Below the pieces are notes generated by a model. The model searched no databases, was not told the origin of the DNA, and was given only the letters and a program-made list of their open reading frames with translations. Source: Oscillospiraceae bacterium (GTDB taxonomy: Bacteria > Bacillota > Clostridia > Oscillospirales > Ruminococcaceae). Taken from it: a stretch of 5,546 nucleotides of DNA. Shown one piece after another: positions 1 through 5,425 of the stretch. Positions within the stretch are counted from its first letter, which is position 1. Each line of letters begins with the position of its first letter. The position numbers and the translations under genes were made by a program. Location: NCBI GenBank assembly GCA_017394565.1, contig JAFPXW010000096.1, positions 1-5,546 on the forward strand. Reading direction: 5' to 3'.

Positions 1-88
1 CACCCTCATATGCTGCATTTTCCCTCCCATCGCGGAGCGAACTTAAAGTTTTTTGCTCAAGCTTTTTTTCAAAAAATCTTGTCAGAGT

Positions 89-107
89 CCAGAGGTGAAA
101 CCTCTGG
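89..107. repeat. Perfect hairpin, 8-bp stem, GAA loop
   Basis: The arm CCAGAGGT (89-96) pairs fully with ACCTCTGG (100-107) around a 3-base loop. It abuts the next hairpin directly, with no spacer. It has no T-tract and so is not a standard terminator. Confidence 0.8.
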
Positions 108-127
108 TCGCCGCTCGCAAGCGGCGA
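108..127. repeat. Perfect hairpin, 8-bp stem, CGCA loop
   Basis: TCGCCGCT (108-115) pairs with AGCGGCGA (120-127) around a 4-base loop. Its first seven stem bases, TCGCCGC, recur in the hairpin at 254-273, where the loop is different. This suggests members of one repeat family. Confidence 0.8.
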
Positions 128-162
128 AATCCCCTAAACGAAGGCGCTCTGCAAGGGGTGAA

Positions 163-195
163 TTTGAAAAATGCTCCTGTGGAGCGTTTTTCAAA
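163..195. terminator. 15-bp hairpin with A- and T-tract flanks, possible bidirectional terminator
   Basis: Positions 163-177 pair with 181-195 around the loop TGT, with one T-G wobble (172/186). The GC-rich core GCTCC/GGAGC (173-177/181-185) is followed by GTTTTT (186-191) and preceded by AAAAA (167-171). It could therefore act as a short intrinsic terminator on either strand. It may end transcription arriving from the left of the window, or it may simply be one member of the hairpin array. The core stem is short, so the call is tentative. Confidence 0.4.
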
Positions 196-196
196 G

Positions 197-227
197 AGGG
201 GACGCTCTGCAAGAGCGAGCGTCCCCT
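197..227. repeat. 11-bp hairpin with an alternative inner fold
   Basis: Positions 197-207 (AGGGGACGCTC) pair with 217-227 (GAGCGTCCCCT), leaving a 9-base loop. The 3' part can instead form CGCTCT/AGAGCG (203-208/212-217) with a GCA loop, so two competing folds exist. The word CTCTGCAAG occurs here (206-214) and also at 148-156. Confidence 0.7.
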
Positions 228-253
228 ACCTCTCCTACTCCATCAAACTTTCC

Positions 254-273
254 TCGCCGCCTTTACGCGGCGA
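254..273. repeat. Perfect hairpin, 7-bp stem, 6-base loop
   Basis: TCGCCGC (254-260) pairs with GCGGCGA (267-273) around CTTTAC. It shares its stem sequence with the hairpin at 108-127. Confidence 0.7.
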
Positions 274-324
274 CGAACCTGCTCAACAGCATTCACAAAA
301 TCCACTAAAAAATCCCCTCTCCCA

Positions 325-350
325 CGAAAGCAGCACCACTCCTTTCCGTA
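325..350 (+). promoter_or_regulatory. Candidate ECF-type promoter of the first sigma cassette
   Basis: CGAAAG (325-330) and CGTA (347-350) are separated by 16 bases. This resembles the layout of known ECF promoters such as the Bacillus sigma-W type (TGAAAC, about 16 bases, CGTA). The second box lies 32 bases before the sigma ATG, and a CGTA lies 31 bases before the second sigma gene. Many ECF sigma genes control their own promoter, so self-regulation is a reasonable guess. The motifs are short and could occur by chance. No good sigma-A promoter is visible close to this gene. Confidence 0.3.
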
Positions 351-378
351 CATATAGAGTGAAGGGAGGAATGATACC

Positions 379-936
379 ATGACCGACACGGAGATCACAG
401 CACTGTATCTCGAACGCAGCGAACAGGCGATCGCCGAAAGCCGTTCGCAGTACGGTTCTCTGATCCGCTTCGTCATCGGCGGCATTCTGCACAGCTCGCA
501 GGACATCGAGGAATGCGAGAACGATACCTACCTCAGCGCATGGCAGAGCATTCCGCCGAATCATCCGCGGAATCTCAAAGCCTATCTCGCCCGTATCGCC
601 AGAAATACCGCCTGCAAACGCGCCGAATACCTCTCGGCTGCCAAACGCAAGCCCGAAGCCATCCTTTCACTCGATGAACTTGCCGAAACACTCGCCGACG
701 GTTCTGCCGCCGACTGTTCCGATGCGGCGCTCTCCGCCATCATCAACGGCTTCCTCGCGAGTCTGAAACCGGAACACCGCAGGGTATTTCTCCTGCGCTA
801 CTGGATGGGGCTTTCCATTGCGGAGATCCAGAAGCGGACAGGCTTTTCCAAATCGAAAACCGAAATGATGCTGCACCGTATGCGCATCCGACTGCGTGAT
901 GTGCTGAAGAAAGAGGGGTTTTACTATGACAAATGA
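379..936 (+). CDS. ECF-type RNA polymerase sigma factor (cassette 1)
   Basis: A 185-residue sigma-70 family protein of the small ECF kind, which would direct RNA polymerase to a limited set of promoters in response to a signal. Region 2 spans about residues 10-85, with the core-binding stretch DIEECENDTYLSAW (42-55) and the basic segment LKAYLARIARNTACKR (66-81). A linker (about 86-117) leads to region 4 (about 118-176), whose helix-turn-helix includes LSIAEIQKRTGFSKSKTE (145-162). Region 3 is absent, as usual for this group. The start is chosen for the ribosome binding site AGGGAGGA (363-370), 8 bases before the ATG. The gene overlaps the next one by 11 bases, which implies joint translation with its probable anti-sigma partner. 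The family call is sure; the regulon is unknown. Confidence 0.93.
   Translation: MTDTEITALYLERSEQAIAESRSQYGSLIRFVIGGILHSSQDIEECENDTYLSAWQSIPPNHPRNLKAYLARIARNTACKRAEYLSAAKRKPEAILSLDELAETLADGSAADCSDAALSAIINGFLASLKPEHRRVFLLRYWMGLSIAEIQKRTGFSKSKTEMMLHRMRIRLRDVLKKEGFYYDK
913..918 (+). promoter_or_regulatory. Ribosome binding site inside the sigma gene
   Basis: GAGGGG lies 7 bases before the ATG at 926, within the last codons of the sigma gene. It supports the 926 start. Because the two genes overlap, ribosomes ending at 934-936 could reinitiate here, giving translational coupling. Confidence 0.65.
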
Positions 937-3163
937 CGAGATCCGACGCATGATGGAGCTGGTCGATGAACAGTTCCTCGACGAACTTGCAGACGACCTT
1001 TCTACGGAAAAAACGCCGGATATTCCGCACACTTCGGACAGCTCCGAGCCGTTCGTACCGGCAGAGGAGGTCGGCGGCGAAACACCTGTCATCCGGCGTT
1101 CCCCGTGGCGTACCCTTGCCGCCATTGCCGCAGCCGTCGTGATCGTCGCACCGATGGGCTATCTGGCGGTGCAGGGACAGAAAAACTTCCGTCCGGCGGA
1201 CAGCGTGGAGCAAATCGGCGAAACCCTGCCTCCCGACGACTGGGCAGATTCGTTTTTTGACGGGACGCTCGATGTATTTCCCGACATTCCGCAGAACGAT
1301 GCCATTTTTCTCATGACGGACACCACGAATGTGCCCGATCTCAGCTCGTTCCTGACCTGCGATGCCATCGAGATTCGCAGTGGAACGAACGAATACGATC
1401 CCCCGTCCGAAGCTGTCCTGCGTTTTTACAAGACGGACAGCGACACCGAAAACTACTTGGAACTGCGCATCCTCGACCACACCGATGATCCGCTGGCCGG
1501 AACGAACGGCAAACCGCTTGGCGATGCGCATTCTGACGTCATCTTCCACGGAAAGAACGAAAACGGCGTCTTCCATTGCGCATTTCATTCCGGCGATACG
1601 CAGTACCTCATGTCCGGCACAGGCTTTGACAATCGGGAACTCATCACATTCGTGTATGAAGTGCTGGCTTCTCAGCCGACGGTGTTCTCGCTGATGGATA
1701 CCAATGTCTGGAGCAATATGACCGGCACGGAGGAGGTTTCCATCGAGGAAGCCGGCCGCGATACCCCGTGGCAGGGCAAACTGCTGACACTCGACAAGAT
1801 CGGCGCGATGGAACGCATCGCGATCGAGCGCACCAATCTCCTGCACGACACGAAGGTGTATGACAGTGAGTCGATTTCGGGAAGGATCTATATTCCTACC
1901 GATCGCCTGCACAACACACAGGTACATGACATGACAACGCTCTCGTTCCGTGATCCCGACAGCAAGGGACTGCATCAGTTGGTGCTGATGTATCTGCCGA
2001 TCGAAGCCGTCGATTTTGACCGCATCGACGCGCAGACGCTGAACTCCGGTATGCTTGAGACCGGCGAGATCTACCATCAGCACGGTGACACGATGTTTGG
2101 TGTCGATTACGGTACTTACGCCGTCCGGATCTTCGGGCAGGGCTGTACCACGGAGGAAGTCGAAATGCTCATCGACGCGCTGAACGCTCCTGCCGACTTC
2201 GCGCAGGCGCTCGTCGAAGGCGAGGACAGCCGCTATCTCACCTACGAGGAAGCAAAGGCACTTGTGCCGGACGATGCGGATGGTGTGGATTTCCTGCCCG
2301 ACCGCGTGCTTGGCACAGAAACGGAAGAATTCCCTACGCTCCTCACACTGGACGAAAGCTGTATCCTCTACACACAGCGCACCGCGCCCGACGAAACCGG
2401 AACGCTGGCAACAAGCGAATGGCTCACGCTCGAATATCACGGCGTTTCCGACCATCACCTGACTGTGACCATCGGGCTGAACGGCGAAGTCCCGACCGGC
2501 GATGTACCGGAGATCGACGGCTGGTCGATGAAACTCGTCACCGCCGCGCCTGCCGCCGTCACGCTCGAAACTCCTGATCCGGTTCTCACTTCCGCTTGGG
2601 TGCAGGAGTATGATTTCTGCGTCCGGAACGAGGATATGACCGTCGCGGTACACGGCAAAGCGACAATCGGCGAGATCGATCAGCTTGCGAATTTCTTTAG
2701 TCAGGCGTTCTATCAGGCTTCCACCGGCAACATTTCCAGAGAGTACGGCTTTGAGGATGTCCATTCGTGGAACACCGTATGGAACGACGCGATTCCGGCG
2801 CTGGAGCAGATCGGGCAGTATGATTTCACGAGAGGCGATCTGCATCGGTACGAGTCAGTCATCGGTGACAAGCACATGGTCACACGGCAGAATCTGTACT
2901 ATACGAAGTCCTCTGCATCGGATAGTGTCACCCTCAGTTACACCGACATGACACCGGAGGAACTTTACTACGCGGACAAGGTGATCTCTGCCGACGCACC
3001 CGATGCCGCAGAGCTTTGCAATGACGACCGCTTCTTAGCGGATGACCGCCGAGTCTTTGTCATGGATCTTGGCGATTACCGCATCTGCGTCACGATGCCG
3101 AAGGCCATCGCACAGGAGGATGTACAGGCGGTGCTGGATGCGATCGCAGAAGCACGACCGTAA
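926..3163 (+). CDS. Large single-pass membrane protein, probable anti-sigma factor and sensor (cassette 1)
   Basis: A 745-residue protein with its N-terminus probably in the cytoplasm. Residues 4-23 form a predicted acidic helix that aligns without gaps to residues 4-23 of the second cassette's membrane protein. A linker leads to PAEEVGGE (45-52), then basic residues (RR, 57-58) and one membrane segment (about 62-82). The remaining 660 or so residues should lie outside the cell. They appear to hold four diverged copies of one module (about 134-249, 285-421, 436-595 and 608-743). Each has beta-rich stretches and ends in a strand followed by a helix such as TTEEVEMLIDAL (408-419). The EEAKALVP segment (441-448) recalls clostridial DUF4367-type outer domains; that is inference from memory. 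No zinc-binding anti-sigma motif is present. Position after the sigma gene and the 11-base overlap support an anti-sigma role. The ligand is unknown. Confidence 0.8.
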   Translation: MTNDEIRRMMELVDEQFLDELADDLSTEKTPDIPHTSDSSEPFVPAEEVGGETPVIRRSPWRTLAAIAAAVVIVAPMGYLAVQGQKNFRPADSVEQIGETLPPDDWADSFFDGTLDVFPDIPQNDAIFLMTDTTNVPDLSSFLTCDAIEIRSGTNEYDPPSEAVLRFYKTDSDTENYLELRILDHTDDPLAGTNGKPLGDAHSDVIFHGKNENGVFHCAFHSGDTQYLMSGTGFDNRELITFVYEVLASQPTVFSLMDTNVWSNMTGTEEVSIEEAGRDTPWQGKLLTLDKIGAMERIAIERTNLLHDTKVYDSESISGRIYIPTDRLHNTQVHDMTTLSFRDPDSKGLHQLVLMYLPIEAVDFDRIDAQTLNSGMLETGEIYHQHGDTMFGVDYGTYAVRIFGQGCTTEEVEMLIDALNAPADFAQALVEGEDSRYLTYEEAKALVPDDADGVDFLPDRVLGTETEEFPTLLTLDESCILYTQRTAPDETGTLATSEWLTLEYHGVSDHHLTVTIGLNGEVPTGDVPEIDGWSMKLVTAAPAAVTLETPDPVLTSAWVQEYDFCVRNEDMTVAVHGKATIGEIDQLANFFSQAFYQASTGNISREYGFEDVHSWNTVWNDAIPALEQIGQYDFTRGDLHRYESVIGDKHMVTRQNLYYTKSSASDSVTLSYTDMTPEELYYADKVISADAPDAAELCNDDRFLADDRRVFVMDLGDYRICVTMPKAIAQEDVQAVLDAIAEARP

Positions 3164-3212
3164 GGGCAAAATTCGTCTGACGTCTTGGCACGTCATCTCC
3201 ATCACATCTTTT

Positions 3213-3248
3213 CAGGGAAGGCTCAAAGAGAGCCTTCCCTGTATTTTT
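3213..3248 (+). terminator. Intrinsic terminator of cassette 1
   Basis: Positions 3213-3224 pair perfectly with 3230-3241 (12 bp, GC-rich, loop AAAGA) and are followed by TATTTTT (3242-3248). A second T-tract follows at 3257-3261. It lies 49 bases after the stop codon at 3161-3163. It should separate transcription of the two cassettes, so the second sigma gene needs its own promoter. Confidence 0.9.
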
Positions 3249-3311
3249 GGTCTGGATTTTTATGCAACACTTTGCCGCCCGACCGTGTTTATACAGATGA
3301 AAGCTCATGCA

Positions 3312-3320
3312 TGATATACT
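3312..3320 (+). promoter_or_regulatory. Candidate extended -10 promoter ahead of the hairpin array
   Basis: TGATATACT matches an extended -10 box (TGnTATAAT, one mismatch in the hexamer). The -35 position 17 bases upstream (TACAGA, 3292-3297) is poor. A transcript from here would start near 3327 and carry most of the hairpins as a structured leader of about 150 bases. The box also overlaps the outer arm of the first hairpin, so it may be accidental. Confidence 0.3.
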
Positions 3321-3366
3321 GCCCTCTATTGCAAAGCCACATAGTGGCTTTGGCAGAGGGCGTATA
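3315..3366. repeat. Long two-part hairpin
   Basis: The outer stem TATAC plus GCCCTCT (3315-3319, 3321-3327) pairs with AGAGGGC plus GTATA (3355-3366), with T3320 bulged. The inner stem CAAAGCCAC (3332-3340) pairs with GTGGCTTTG (3344-3352) around the loop ATA. A small internal loop separates the two stems. In all there are 21 base pairs. Confidence 0.8.
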
Positions 3367-3379
3367 AACGAAGCGCTTA

Positions 3380-3396
3380 GCGGCACACAGTGCCGC
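3380..3396. repeat. Perfect hairpin, 7-bp stem, ACA loop
   Basis: GCGGCAC (3380-3386) pairs with GTGCCGC (3390-3396). One base (3397) separates it from the next hairpin. Confidence 0.8.
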
Positions 3397-3397
3397 C

Positions 3398-3416
3398 CCG
3401 CCGTCAAAGACGGCGG
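3398..3416. repeat. Perfect hairpin, 8-bp stem, AAA loop
   Basis: CCGCCGTC (3398-3405) pairs with GACGGCGG (3409-3416). It directly abuts the following hairpin and has no T-tract. Confidence 0.8.
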
Positions 3417-3444
3417 ATTGCAAATCGTTATTACGATTTGCAAT
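3417..3444. repeat. Perfect hairpin, 12-bp stem, TATT loop; possible operator
   Basis: ATTGCAAATCGT (3417-3428) pairs with ACGATTTGCAAT (3433-3444). It ends 35 bases before the sigma ATG and covers the expected -35 region of any promoter using the boxes at 3449-3459. Besides RNA structure, it could be a two-fold symmetric binding site for a repressor or activator. This is inference from position and symmetry only. Confidence 0.75.
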
Positions 3445-3459
3445 AGCGCGTAGTATACT
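3431..3459 (+). promoter_or_regulatory. Candidate promoter of the second sigma cassette
   Basis: Two readings are possible. TATACT (3454-3459) is a fair sigma-A -10 box with a weak -35, TTACGA (3431-3436), at 17-base spacing. Alternatively CGTA (3449-3452) could be an ECF -10 box, matching the CGTA placed almost identically before the first sigma gene, although no matching -35 is seen here. The -35 region lies within the 12-bp hairpin. Confidence 0.35.
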
Positions 3460-3479
3460 TTCACCAAAGGAGGGATGAT

Positions 3480-4037
3480 ATGACCGAACAACAGATCCGC
3501 ACTCGTCTGGCGCAGGATCCGGCGGCTGGACAGGCGGCGCTATTTGAGCAGTATTTCAACTACGTCTACGCCATTGTCCACCGCAAGGTCTGCGCATTCG
3601 GTTCACGCGAGGACACCGAGGAATGCGTGATCGACGTGTTCACCGAGGTCATCCGGAATTTCGACACGATCCGGTCCGGCAGTCTGAAAGCCTACATCGC
3701 ATCCGTCGCCCACAACAAGGCGCTCAACACCTGCCGCCGGCTTTCGGCGCGGTCACGGCAGAGCATTTCCATCGACAGCGAGGAATTCGGAGAACTCACC
3801 TCACCGCAGGATGTCGCCCGTGATGCCGAACGCCGCGAACAGGCGCGGAAACTCACAAAATGCATCGCATCACTCGGCGAACCGGACAGCGCGATCATCA
3901 TTCAGAGATACTACCTCGGACGCAATGCCAGCGAGATCGCCCGTACACTCAGCATGAAACCCGTCACCGTCCGCAGTCGCCTGAACCGCGCCCTGAAACG
4001 GCTTCGCACGATGCTGGAGGAGCAAGGGATCGGGTGA
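3480..4037 (+). CDS. ECF-type RNA polymerase sigma factor (cassette 2)
   Basis: A 185-residue sigma-70 family protein, the same length as the first sigma factor but clearly diverged. Region 2 covers about residues 16-88, with DTEECVIDVFTEV (45-57) and the LKAYIASVAHNKALNTCRR segment (69-87). Region 4 (about 125-180) holds the helix-turn-helix NASEIARTLSMKPVTVRSRL (149-168) followed by a basic tail. The linker (about 89-124) is highly charged. Region 3 is missing, as expected of the ECF group. The start is set by AAGGAGGG (3467-3474), 5 bases before the ATG; the ATG at 3475 is in another frame. The gene is followed after 32 bases by its probable anti-sigma partner. It lies behind a terminator and is likely transcribed on its own. 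Target promoters are unknown. Confidence 0.93.
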   Translation: MTEQQIRTRLAQDPAAGQAALFEQYFNYVYAIVHRKVCAFGSREDTEECVIDVFTEVIRNFDTIRSGSLKAYIASVAHNKALNTCRRLSARSRQSISIDSEEFGELTSPQDVARDAERREQARKLTKCIASLGEPDSAIIIQRYYLGRNASEIARTLSMKPVTVRSRLNRALKRLRTMLEEQGIG

Positions 4038-4056
4038 CTTACACCAAAACCCCAGA

Positions 4057-4063
4057 GGGAGGG
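4057..4063 (+). promoter_or_regulatory. Ribosome binding site that decides the start of the second membrane protein
   Basis: GGGAGGG lies 6 bases before the ATG at 4070. The reading frame stays open upstream to an ATG at 3860, but that part runs inside the sigma gene in another frame, translates to Arg/Pro/His-rich sequence and has no such site. The 4070 start is therefore preferred. Confidence 0.85.
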
Positions 4064-4069
4064 ATTTGT

Positions 4070-5317
4070 ATGAAAGAGAAAGAGTTACAGCGGATTCTGC
4101 AAAACGCAGACGACCAGACCGTCGAGCGCATGGCAGAGCTTTCACCCATGGCAGACGAGCGTGCCAAGCGCCGGATGCTGCATCAGATACAGCGCAATTG
4201 CGCCGTTTCTGACGAATGGGAGCCTGCGGAGGAGGTCGGCGGCGAGGTCATCACCGCACGCAGCGGCTGGTTCAATGTGCTGACGGCGGCAGCGGCTTGC
4301 CTCGCAATCGCCGGAACTGCGGTCGGCAGCGTTTACCTCTCGCAGAGAGCGCCCGCACTGCGTCCGGCACAGGATGCCGGAGTCCTGACAAGCACCGAAC
4401 TGCCGCCGGAAACTGCCGAAGTACAGCCAGAAACCGCGAACGCATTGCCGTTCGCCGCCTATCTGGACGGTCGGGAGCTTTGCTTTGAGCAAATGCAATA
4501 CCGGACGGACAACTACGACGAACCGGTCGCAGAACCGATCACTTACCGCATCGCGGAAGATGCACGGAGGGAAGCCGTTCTGAAAGCACTTTCAGAGATC
4601 GCGTGGGAGGAAATGGAGGGCGAACCCGATCCGTCGCGCCCCTTAGCCGCGATCCTGCGCATCGGCAAATGGCAGGATTTCGGCTGTGCAGGCATTGATC
4701 CCGAAGCATCGCTCCTGTTCGATCCCGCCGAACAGCGCGTGATCTGGGAGGAGATCACCTATGATCCGGATGCGGACGGCAATATCTTCCATGTCTACCC
4801 CATGACGCAGGCGCAGTACGCCGCCGTTTATGAAGCCGCCACGGGCAGCGCGTTCGATCCGGCGGACGTGATAGCAGACTTATCGGAACTCATCGGGGGC
4901 ACAGCGCCGATCGAAGCGGAAACGGATACGGCTCTTGATGCAGAGATTTCAGAAGAAACGGTTGAAACACAGGAAGTACCGTGGTTCTGGTCAGATTGGG
5001 GTGTCAATTCGCACGGTGATACTTACGCATCGGCAGGTCAGGTCAACATGAACCGCACCACCTATGACGAACTTCCCGACTTGATCCGCTTCGGCTGGAA
5101 TGACGAAACAGGCATCAAGCTGGACGATGTTTTCGCCCGAAAGACCGAACTTTTCGAGTTGTTCGGTGACGATCCGGATACCATGATGAGCAAACTTTCG
5201 CAGACAGAATTCAAGAGTGCCGCCGCAACGGAATTCGGTACGCTGTACCTCTATGACAAGGAGGGCGAACCAACTCCTTACAGCATTACCTATTACACGG
5301 AGCCGGGCAGCGAGTGA
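4070..5317 (+). CDS. Single-pass membrane protein, probable anti-sigma factor and sensor (cassette 2)
   Basis: A 415-residue protein. Residues 1-66 should be cytoplasmic: a charged helix (4-23), a basic stretch RAKRR (31-35), and PAEEVGGE (52-59), identical to the motif at 45-52 of the first membrane protein. One membrane segment spans about 67-90. Next come a Pro/Glu/Thr-rich stalk (about 105-125) and an acidic outer part that looks like two halves (about 126-276 and 304-412) joined by a Glu/Asp/Thr-rich linker (277-303). I do not recognise either half, and they do not clearly resemble the repeated module of the first membrane protein. Cysteines are at 44, 77, 138 and 206, and no zinc-binding anti-sigma motif is seen. 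Role inferred from order, topology and the shared motif: holding its sigma factor inactive until an outside signal arrives. Confidence 0.8.
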   Translation: MKEKELQRILQNADDQTVERMAELSPMADERAKRRMLHQIQRNCAVSDEWEPAEEVGGEVITARSGWFNVLTAAAACLAIAGTAVGSVYLSQRAPALRPAQDAGVLTSTELPPETAEVQPETANALPFAAYLDGRELCFEQMQYRTDNYDEPVAEPITYRIAEDARREAVLKALSEIAWEEMEGEPDPSRPLAAILRIGKWQDFGCAGIDPEASLLFDPAEQRVIWEEITYDPDADGNIFHVYPMTQAQYAAVYEAATGSAFDPADVIADLSELIGGTAPIEAETDTALDAEISEETVETQEVPWFWSDWGVNSHGDTYASAGQVNMNRTTYDELPDLIRFGWNDETGIKLDDVFARKTELFELFGDDPDTMMSKLSQTEFKSAAATEFGTLYLYDKEGEPTPYSITYYTEPGSE

Positions 5318-5337
5318 CTTTCAAAATAATGCCGGTC

Positions 5338-5371
5338 CATCGCCGTTTTCCGATTTCGGGAAGCGGCGATG
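5338..5371. terminator. 15-bp hairpin after cassette 2, possible non-canonical terminator
   Basis: Positions 5338-5352 pair with 5357-5371 with no bulge (two G-T wobbles), loop ATTT, 20 bases after the stop codon. No T-tract follows, so it does not meet the standard rule for an intrinsic terminator. It may protect the 3' end of the message or act with another factor. A smaller hairpin (5371-5385, GAT loop) overlaps it by one base. Confidence 0.45.
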
Positions 5372-5425
5372 TGCGTGATACGCGCAGAATTTCCGGAGAT
5401 CCCCGAAAAAATTTGAAAAAAGCCC

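Larger units (their letters stand above)
1..378. other. Gene-free leader region upstream of the first sigma cassette
   Basis: No convincing gene lies here. Two short overlapping + strand reading frames cover much of it, but they have low-complexity, Ser/Arg/Lys-rich translations and no ribosome binding site. The region opens with T- and A-tracts (49-76; bases 49-55 can pair with 70-76), perhaps the remains of a 3' end of a gene lying left of the window. Positions 89-273 hold a dense run of hairpins, annotated separately. Positions 274-378 are A/C-rich and lack clear structure until the ribosome binding site AGGGAGGA at 363-370, which serves the sigma gene starting at 379. Confidence 0.7.
3249..3479. 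other. Hairpin-rich leader upstream of the second sigma cassette
   Basis: No credible gene is present. Reading frames on both strands here are short, lack ribosome binding sites and run through the terminator or hairpins. The stretch from 3315 to 3444 is almost wholly taken up by four hairpins in a row. The last 35 bases hold candidate promoter boxes and the ribosome binding site AAGGAGGG (3467-3474) of the second sigma gene. Confidence 0.75.

Noticed and set aside
10..382. Two short overlapping + strand frames in the leader
   Set aside because: They run through several perfect hairpins, lack a ribosome binding site and have low-complexity translations. The second runs into the sigma start region in another frame.
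1064..1080. Internal ribosome binding site (AGGAGG) in the motif region of the first membrane protein
   Set aside because: No ATG lies at a suitable distance downstream. The AGGAGG is explained by the codons for the shared Glu-Glu-Val motif and also occurs in the second membrane protein.
743..2845. A 700-codon open frame on the minus strand
   Set aside because: It lies opposite the two cassette 1 genes. Its translation is rich in Arg, His, Val and Cys without a recognisable domain, and it runs across two well-supported + strand genes with ribosome binding sites. Long antisense frames are common where codon use is biased toward GC at the third position.
3315..3444. CRISPR array or transposon end
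   Set aside because: The hairpins differ in sequence from each other, there is no regularly spaced repeat, and no transposase, cas gene or target-site duplication is visible.
3090..3491. Minus strand frame of 133 codons across the end of cassette 1 and the leader
   Set aside because: It crosses the terminator and all the hairpins, has no ribosome binding site and shows no family features.
3860..4069. In-frame upstream extension of the second membrane protein to an ATG at 3860
   Set aside because: These 70 codons lie inside the sigma gene in another frame, give Arg/Pro/His-rich sequence, and lack a ribosome binding site. The ATG at 4070 has GGGAGGG 6 bases upstream.
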